Assembly (NCBI GenBank): GCA_016713665.1
Contig: JADJOR010000024.1
Location: 1-64,000, forward strand
Reading direction: 5' to 3'
Length of the DNA stretch: 64,000 nt
Origin: Deltaproteobacteria bacterium
GTDB lineage: Bacteria; Myxococcota_A; UBA9160; UBA4427
Positions 59,780 through 64,000 of this stretch are shown here, one piece after another. The notes under the pieces were generated by a model, which was given only the letters and a program-made list of their open reading frames with translations, did not search any database and was not told the origin of the DNA. The position numbers and the translations under genes are program-made. Each line of letters begins with the position of its first letter. Positions within the stretch are counted from its first letter, which is position 1.

Positions 59780-61136
59780 GCCCACGCCGGCGACGACCGA
59801 TCGAGACCAGCATGGCTGCGGAGTTCTTCTTGCCGCACCAGGCGCAGAATCGCCAGCGCGTCGCCATCGGCCAGCGACAGCGCTCGCAGGGCTCGAGCCC
59901 GTCGACCCGCCACGGACGCGCGACCTTCTGCTTGCAGCCCGGGCAGTAGCGCATGAAGCGATCGATCGGCGCGCCACAGCCCGGCCGTCGGCAGGTCCGC
60001 TCGGTCTGCGGGCTCTTCGGGATCGCGCGGCCGTTGCCGAGGAAGCGCCCGCGGCTGCAGGTCGGACAGGCCTTCCATTCGGGCCGCACGCCGCGCTCGC
60101 AGGTCGGACAGACGAGCGGGAAGCGCGTCACGTGGGCGAAGGAGTTGCGCGTCGTGCCGCACCACGGGCAGTGGCTCATCGATTCGGAGATCGGCCCGTC
60201 GCAGGCGTGGCAGGCGTAGGTGGCCTGGAGCGCGCGGCCGAACTTGCGCCGGAACCACTCGGTCTCGAGCACGAAGGGATCCGGCGGCGGCCCCGTCTTG
60301 CGACTCGTGCGCGGGATCTTCCCGTTCTGCTTCTTCGCGCGGGCGCGCTCGCTGCGCGTCGATTCGATCGCCTTCGTGAGCGCCTCGTGGAACTCGACGC
60401 CGTCGGCCCAGCGCTTGCGCAGGTCGAGGGTCAGCGCGCGGCGGATCACGGGCTGCACCTTCTCGGGACAGCGCGCGAGGAAGCGCTGCGCGCCTTCGAG
60501 GGGCCACTCGAAGGGCCAGCCCGGGAGCGAGCCCGCGAAGAGCTCGTAGGCGGTCAGCGCCAGGCTGAAGACGTCCGAGGCGAAGCGCGCCCGGCCGTAG
60601 GCCTGCTCGGGGGCCATGTAGCCGAAGGTGCCGACCTCCGTCAGCACGCGGGTCGCGGCGGGGGCGAGGCGGGCGGTGCCGAAGTCGCCGAGCTTCGCGC
60701 GGCGGTTCTCGTACAGGAAGATGTTGGCGGGCTTGATGTCGCGGTGGAGCAGTCCCCGCTCGTGGGCGTAGGCGAGGCCCTCGGAGACGTCGGCGAGGAT
60801 CGAGAGCGTGAGCTCCGGCGAGCGACGCGCGCCGGGGTATTCGTCGAGGCTCTTGCGGGCGAGGTCCGTCACCATGACGAAGTGGTTGTCGATCCAGTCG
60901 GCGTTGCGGATGCCGGCGATGCGCGGATGGTCGAGCTGGGCCGCGACGCGGGCCTCGCCTTCGACCGCCGCGCGGCCCCACTCGTCGATGACCGAGTCGA
61001 GCACGACCTTGATCGCGACGCGGCGACCCTCGACGGTGTCGCGGGCCTGCCAGACGACGGCGGAGCCGCCCTCGCCGAGCTTGCGCTCGAGGCGGTACTT
61101 GCCGAGGCGGGCGCCGGTGCGCAGCGGCTGGCTCAT
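59766..61136 (-). CDS. Ser/Thr protein kinase with C-terminal zinc ribbons
   Basis: The 456-residue protein has a Hanks-type kinase domain (GEGGSAVVW at 21-29, AIK with Lys43, HRDIKPAN at 131-138, DFG at 151-153, GYMAPEQAYGR). After a Lys/Arg-rich linker come four or five CxxC zinc-ribbon modules (CHAC..CPWC; CPTC..CPTC; CRRPGC..CPGC; CERC..CAWC). There is no membrane helix or PASTA domain. The zinc ribbons probably bind partners or nucleic acid. It overlaps the PP2C gene by four bases and the TamA gene downstream, so phosphorylation of an envelope-assembly partner is possible. Confidence 0.92.
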   Translation of the reverse strand: MSQPLRTGARLGKYRLERKLGEGGSAVVWQARDTVEGRRVAIKVVLDSVIDEWGRAAVEGEARVAAQLDHPRIAGIRNADWIDNHFVMVTDLARKSLDEYPGARRSPELTLSILADVSEGLAYAHERGLLHRDIKPANIFLYENRRAKLGDFGTARLAPAATRVLTEVGTFGYMAPEQAYGRARFASDVFSLALTAYELFAGSLPGWPFEWPLEGAQRFLARCPEKVQPVIRRALTLDLRKRWADGVEFHEALTKAIESTRSERARAKKQNGKIPRTSRKTGPPPDPFVLETEWFRRKFGRALQATYACHACDGPISESMSHCPWCGTTRNSFAHVTRFPLVCPTCERGVRPEWKACPTCSRGRFLGNGRAIPKSPQTERTCRRPGCGAPIDRFMRYCPGCKQKVARPWRVDGLEPCERCRWPMATRWRFCAWCGKKNSAAMLVSIGRRRRGRGRT

Positions 61137-62089
61137 CGCCGCCCCCTGCGCGCGCCGTCGCGCGAGCCGCCCTCGCGCGGCGTCCGTTCGCGCGGCTCCG
61201 CCTGGAGCCGGATCCCGACCGGGCCCCGCACGCGGTCGGGCGCGGTCCGGAACAGCAGCGCCGTCGCGTCGTCGGGATGGGCGGGGAGCTTCGGGTCGAC
61301 GCTGGCCATCGTGAGTCGAAGCCGCGCTTGCAGGTCGGTCGCCGCCTGGATCAGGGGCCCGGTCCGGATCTGCTCGATCAGGACGCGACGCTCGACGTTT
61401 TCGAGCACGCCGTCGGTCGCGAGCAGCAGCGTGTCTCGGGCCGCCATCTTGACCGGGGCGCCGACCTCGACCCGCATGTCGCGGGAGCCCACGCAGTTCG
61501 AGAGCAGGTGGCGCTCCTCGTGGTGATGGGTCTGCGAGGGCTCGAGCATTCCGGCTGCGACACCGTACCCGACCGGCGAGTGCGGGATCGTCTCGAAGCG
61601 CACGCGCCCCCGCTGGCCGACGAGAATCGCTCCGGAGTCGCCGGCATGATAGGCGCGGGCCGTGCCGTCGCGGACCTCGACGACGACGAGCGTCGTCGCC
61701 GCGCCGATGCCCTTCTCGAGGAGCTTCGCGTTCGCGTCCTCGAAGGCGTCGAAGATGGCCGAGCGGAGCGTGTCGCTCTCGCCGCGGTAGTCCCCGCGAT
61801 GGACCGCGCGATCGGCGACCCGGTCCGCGGCCCGCTCGACCGCCCGCTCGATCGCGCGCCGCACCGCGCCGATGGCCGTCGCCGCGGCCTCGGCCCCGGC
61901 CGGGAGCCCGCCAACCCCGTCGGCGACGGCGAGCACCGTCACGGAGCCCGGCAGCTCGCAGAACAGCGCCGCGTCCTCGTTGCCCGTGGTCTTGTCGTAG
62001 GCCTTCGAGCTGAACAGCACGGCCTCCCCGCATGCGGGGGCGAGACGCTCGGGCCGCTCGTGATCGAGCTCGAGGAAGACCTGGGTCAT
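61133..62089 (-). CDS. PP2C-family protein phosphatase
   Basis: The 318-residue PP2C-type phosphatase has NEDAALFCELPGSVTVLAVA and DGVGG for the metal site. GIGAATTLVVVEVRDGTARA, HAGDSGAILVGQRG, LLLATDGVLENVE and HPDDATALLF supply the remaining acidic residues. The C-terminal 40 residues are Arg/Gly-rich. It would remove phosphates placed by the kinase encoded next (overlap ATGA at 61133-61136). A kinase/phosphatase switch in one operon with TamA and TamB is the notable context. Confidence 0.92.
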   Translation of the reverse strand: MTQVFLELDHERPERLAPACGEAVLFSSKAYDKTTGNEDAALFCELPGSVTVLAVADGVGGLPAGAEAAATAIGAVRRAIERAVERAADRVADRAVHRGDYRGESDTLRSAIFDAFEDANAKLLEKGIGAATTLVVVEVRDGTARAYHAGDSGAILVGQRGRVRFETIPHSPVGYGVAAGMLEPSQTHHHEERHLLSNCVGSRDMRVEVGAPVKMAARDTLLLATDGVLENVERRVLIEQIRTGPLIQAATDLQARLRLTMASVDPKLPAHPDDATALLFRTAPDRVRGPVGIRLQAEPRERTPREGGSRDGARRGRR

Positions 62090-62213
62090 GGGCGCAGGAC
62101 GACTCGCATGGCGGACGTGGGGTTGATTCGGAGGTCGGAAGATCGGCGCTCGGCTCCGCCTGCGCAATCCTCGAAAGGCCGTCCCTGCGCCTTCCCCGAC
62201 CTTCCTGCCGGTC

Positions 62214-63590
62214 TCAGAGGAGCAGGCTCGTCGCCAGCTGGAGCGTCAGGAAGAACCCGCATACGTCGGTCAGGGTCGTGAGGATCGGGCCCGAGGCGAG
62301 GGCGGGGTCCCAGCCGAGGCGCTTGATGACGAGCGGTGTGGTGCCCCCGATCGAGACCGCGAGCAGCGTATTGACGGCCAGGGCGAGGCCGACCACGACG
62401 CCGAGGGTCGCGCTCCCCTGCCAGGCCCAGGCGAGCAGGGCCAGCATGCTCCCGAGGGCGAGCCCGTTCAGCACGCCGACGAAGGCCTCCTTCGAGAGCA
62501 CGTGGGCGAGCTCGCTGGGCCGCACGACGCCCAGGGACAGCTCGCGCAGGCTGACCGCCACCGCCTGGTTCCCCGAGCAGCCGCTCATGTCCGAGATGAT
62601 CGGCAGGAAGACGGCCAGGGCGATCGCGGCCTGGAGCGTGTCCTGATAGGCCGCGACGACGCTCGCCGCGAAGAGGTTGAGGACGATGTTCACCGACAGC
62701 CAGGCGAGCCGCCGCCGCGAGCGCTCCATCGGCGGCATCGAACGGAGCTCCTCGCCGCTCGCGATGCCCAGGGACTTCATGTGGTCGCTCTCGGCGACGT
62801 CGATCGAGGCGTCGTCGACGGCGGCCCGCTCGACGACCCCGACGAGCCGCCCGTCCCAGTCGACCACCGGGGCGCCCAGGAAGCCCTGCTTGCGGAAGAC
62901 CTGGGCGAGGGCCTCGAGGGGATCCTCGACGCCGAAGACGACCGGCTCGCGCACCATCAGCTCCGAGAGCCGCGCCTCGCCCCGGGCCAGCAGGAGCGCC
63001 CGCAGCGGGACGACGCCCTCGAGCCGGCCCTGCTCGTCGACGGCGTAGAGGTACTGGATCGCATAGCCGGCGTAGGCGTCGGCCCCGCGCCGGATCTGGT
63101 CGATGGCCGCCGAGACGGTCTGGCCCGAGCGCAGCGACACGTACTCGGTGCGCATCAGCCCGCCGGCCGTGTCGGCGTCGTAGGCGAGCAGCGCCCGGAC
63201 CTCCCGGGCGGTCTCGACCGGGGCCGCCGCGAGGATCGCCCGCCGATCGTCCTCGTAGACCTCGGCCATGACGTCGGCGCGGTCGTCGCTCGAGAGCGCC
63301 TCGAGGATCTCGGCGGCGGCCCGGGGCTCGACCTCTTCGATGGCGGCGGCGGCCTGGGAGAGGGGCAGATCCTCGATCAGGCCTGCGGCGGCCTCGGAGC
63401 CGAGGATGTCGAGGAGGCGGCCGAGCTCGAGGGTGGGGAGTCGGCTCGCGGCGTGGGTCCGGTCGCTCTCGGAGAGCGAATCGAAGAGCGCGCGGATGGC
63501 GGCTTCGTCGCCCCGATCGAGCAGGTCGGAGAGCTGGGAGGGGGCGAGCTCGGCCACGGATCGGAGTACCTCGGGACACGAGTCGTCCAC
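62214..63590 (-). CDS. mgtE: Magnesium transporter MgtE
   Basis: GTG at 63590 gives 458 residues. The N-terminal MgtE domain (PSQLSDLLDRGDEAAIRALF, SEAAAGLIEDLPLSQAAAAI) and a CBS pair (LMRTEYVSLRSGQTVSAAID, LMVREPVVFGVEDPLEALAQ) sense magnesium. Five membrane helices follow (LAWLSVNIVLNLFAASVVAA; SDMSGCSGNQAVAVSLREL; TTPLVIKRLGWDPALASGPI). MgtE is a dimeric Mg channel closed by high cytoplasmic Mg. With corA at 51142 the window holds two unrelated Mg uptake systems. The frame is open further upstream, but only in low-complexity sequence. Confidence 0.92.
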   Translation of the reverse strand: MDDSCPEVLRSVAELAPSQLSDLLDRGDEAAIRALFDSLSESDRTHAASRLPTLELGRLLDILGSEAAAGLIEDLPLSQAAAAIEEVEPRAAAEILEALSSDDRADVMAEVYEDDRRAILAAAPVETAREVRALLAYDADTAGGLMRTEYVSLRSGQTVSAAIDQIRRGADAYAGYAIQYLYAVDEQGRLEGVVPLRALLLARGEARLSELMVREPVVFGVEDPLEALAQVFRKQGFLGAPVVDWDGRLVGVVERAAVDDASIDVAESDHMKSLGIASGEELRSMPPMERSRRRLAWLSVNIVLNLFAASVVAAYQDTLQAAIALAVFLPIISDMSGCSGNQAVAVSLRELSLGVVRPSELAHVLSKEAFVGVLNGLALGSMLALLAWAWQGSATLGVVVGLALAVNTLLAVSIGGTTPLVIKRLGWDPALASGPILTTLTDVCGFFLTLQLATSLLL

Positions 63591-63717
63591 GAGCCGCGCG
63601 CGCTTGAGCGTCCGATCGGGTCGAGAGGCGGATTCACGAGCGGATGCGGACCCGGTGCTCCGGGTCCGCACACATCGCTCGGTTCGACAGGGCCGGCTCC
63701 GCGGCGGAGCGGCCCGT

Positions 63718-64000
63718 CTACTGGGCCGGGCTGCTCGTCGTCGGCGCGCTCGGGACCGCGGCCGGGGCCTTGTCGCCCTTGCTCTTCGACTTCCCGTTCT
63801 CGCACATCTCGCCGTGCGCGTCGCCGTCCTGGCGGCCGTGGTGGCCGCCCTGATGGCGGTGGTGCTTGCAGCTTCCGTCGCAGGCGTCGCCATGGGGGCA
63901 CGCTTCGCCATGCGGGCAATCCTTGCCGTGCGGGCAGCTTTCGCCATGGGGGCAGCTCTTGCCGCCCGCGCAGGCCTTGTCGTGGGAACAGCCCTTGCCG
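63718..64000 (-). CDS. Cys/His-rich CPHG-repeat protein (5' end outside window)
   Basis: A frame open to the right edge ends with TAG at 63718-63720 and gives at least 93 residues. It contains repeats GKSCPHGESCPHGKDCPHG and EACPHGDAC followed by CKHHRHQGGHH and a Lys/Ser/Ala tail. The regularly spaced Cys and His strongly suggest binding of Zn, Cu or Ni. No start codon is in the window, so length and any signal peptide are unknown. It lies next to mgtE on the same strand. Confidence 0.6.
   Translation of the reverse strand, partial: GKGCSHDKACAGGKSCPHGESCPHGKDCPHGEACPHGDACDGSCKHHRHQGGHHGRQDGDAHGEMCENGKSKSKGDKAPAAVPSAPTTSSPAQ

Overview
The window is high-GC DNA with densely packed, often overlapping genes. 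It looks like a chromosomal segment of an uncultured Gram-negative bacterium, most likely a former-deltaproteobacterial lineage (Myxococcota- or Binatota-like). This placement is inferred from the gene mix: TamA/TamB outer-membrane assembly genes, an NtrC-type regulator, a Ser/Thr kinase with a PP2C phosphatase, many SnoaL/NTF2-like proteins, P450, sulfotransferase, dehalogenase, DUF1214 and DUF3604 proteins. No rRNA or tRNA gene was recognised.

Bases 1-2940 are accessory DNA. Two toxin-antitoxin pairs (DUF433/DUF5615 and BrnT/BrnA) are associated with two long imperfect palindromes (85-1529 and 2146-2328) that resemble integron attC sites. The first palindrome is split by an IS3-family element (118-1362). 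Both IS reading frames and the DUF433 gene carry single-base length changes in homopolymers. Two IS-end-like motifs follow at 2896-2936.

Bases 3-15 kb hold small lipoproteins, a cyclase, several NTF2-like proteins, DUF1203 and DUF1214 proteins, a CDF-like transporter, a hotdog-fold protein, a metal-dependent hydrolase, a cytochrome P450 and a GFA protein. Bases 15-23 kb hold an APH-AAA fusion, a coupled operon of a small membrane protein, a cyclic-2,3-diphosphoglycerate-synthetase-like NTPase and carbamate kinase, a rhomboid/DUF4097 pair and a NUDIX hydrolase. Bases 23-36.6 kb hold an alpha/beta hydrolase, a histidine kinase, PBP1A, glutathione synthetase, an NtrC-type regulator, Ogt, a PLP enzyme, a LOG protein, Aat and an HExxH protein.

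Bases 37.5-43 kb form a minus-strand catabolic operon: DUF1330, haloalkane dehalogenase, SnoaL, Baeyer-Villiger-type monooxygenase, sulfotransferase and SDR. Next come an arylsulfatase and a GST, MFS, DUF3604 operon. The right end carries MsrB, CorA, CbpA (frameshifted)/CbpM, an operon PP2C, Ser/Thr kinase, TamA, TamB, then MgtE and a Cys/His-rich CPHG-repeat protein running off the window.

Three items stand out as possibly undescribed. First, a two-gene module of a DUF5678 protein followed by an overlapping retropepsin-like protease occurs twice (32008-32644 and 44972-45609). Second, a family of exactly 147-bp palindromic elements has three copies (25307-25453, 25691-25837, 54127-54273), and their arms differ by compensatory base-pair changes. 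Third, there is the attC-like toxin-antitoxin array.
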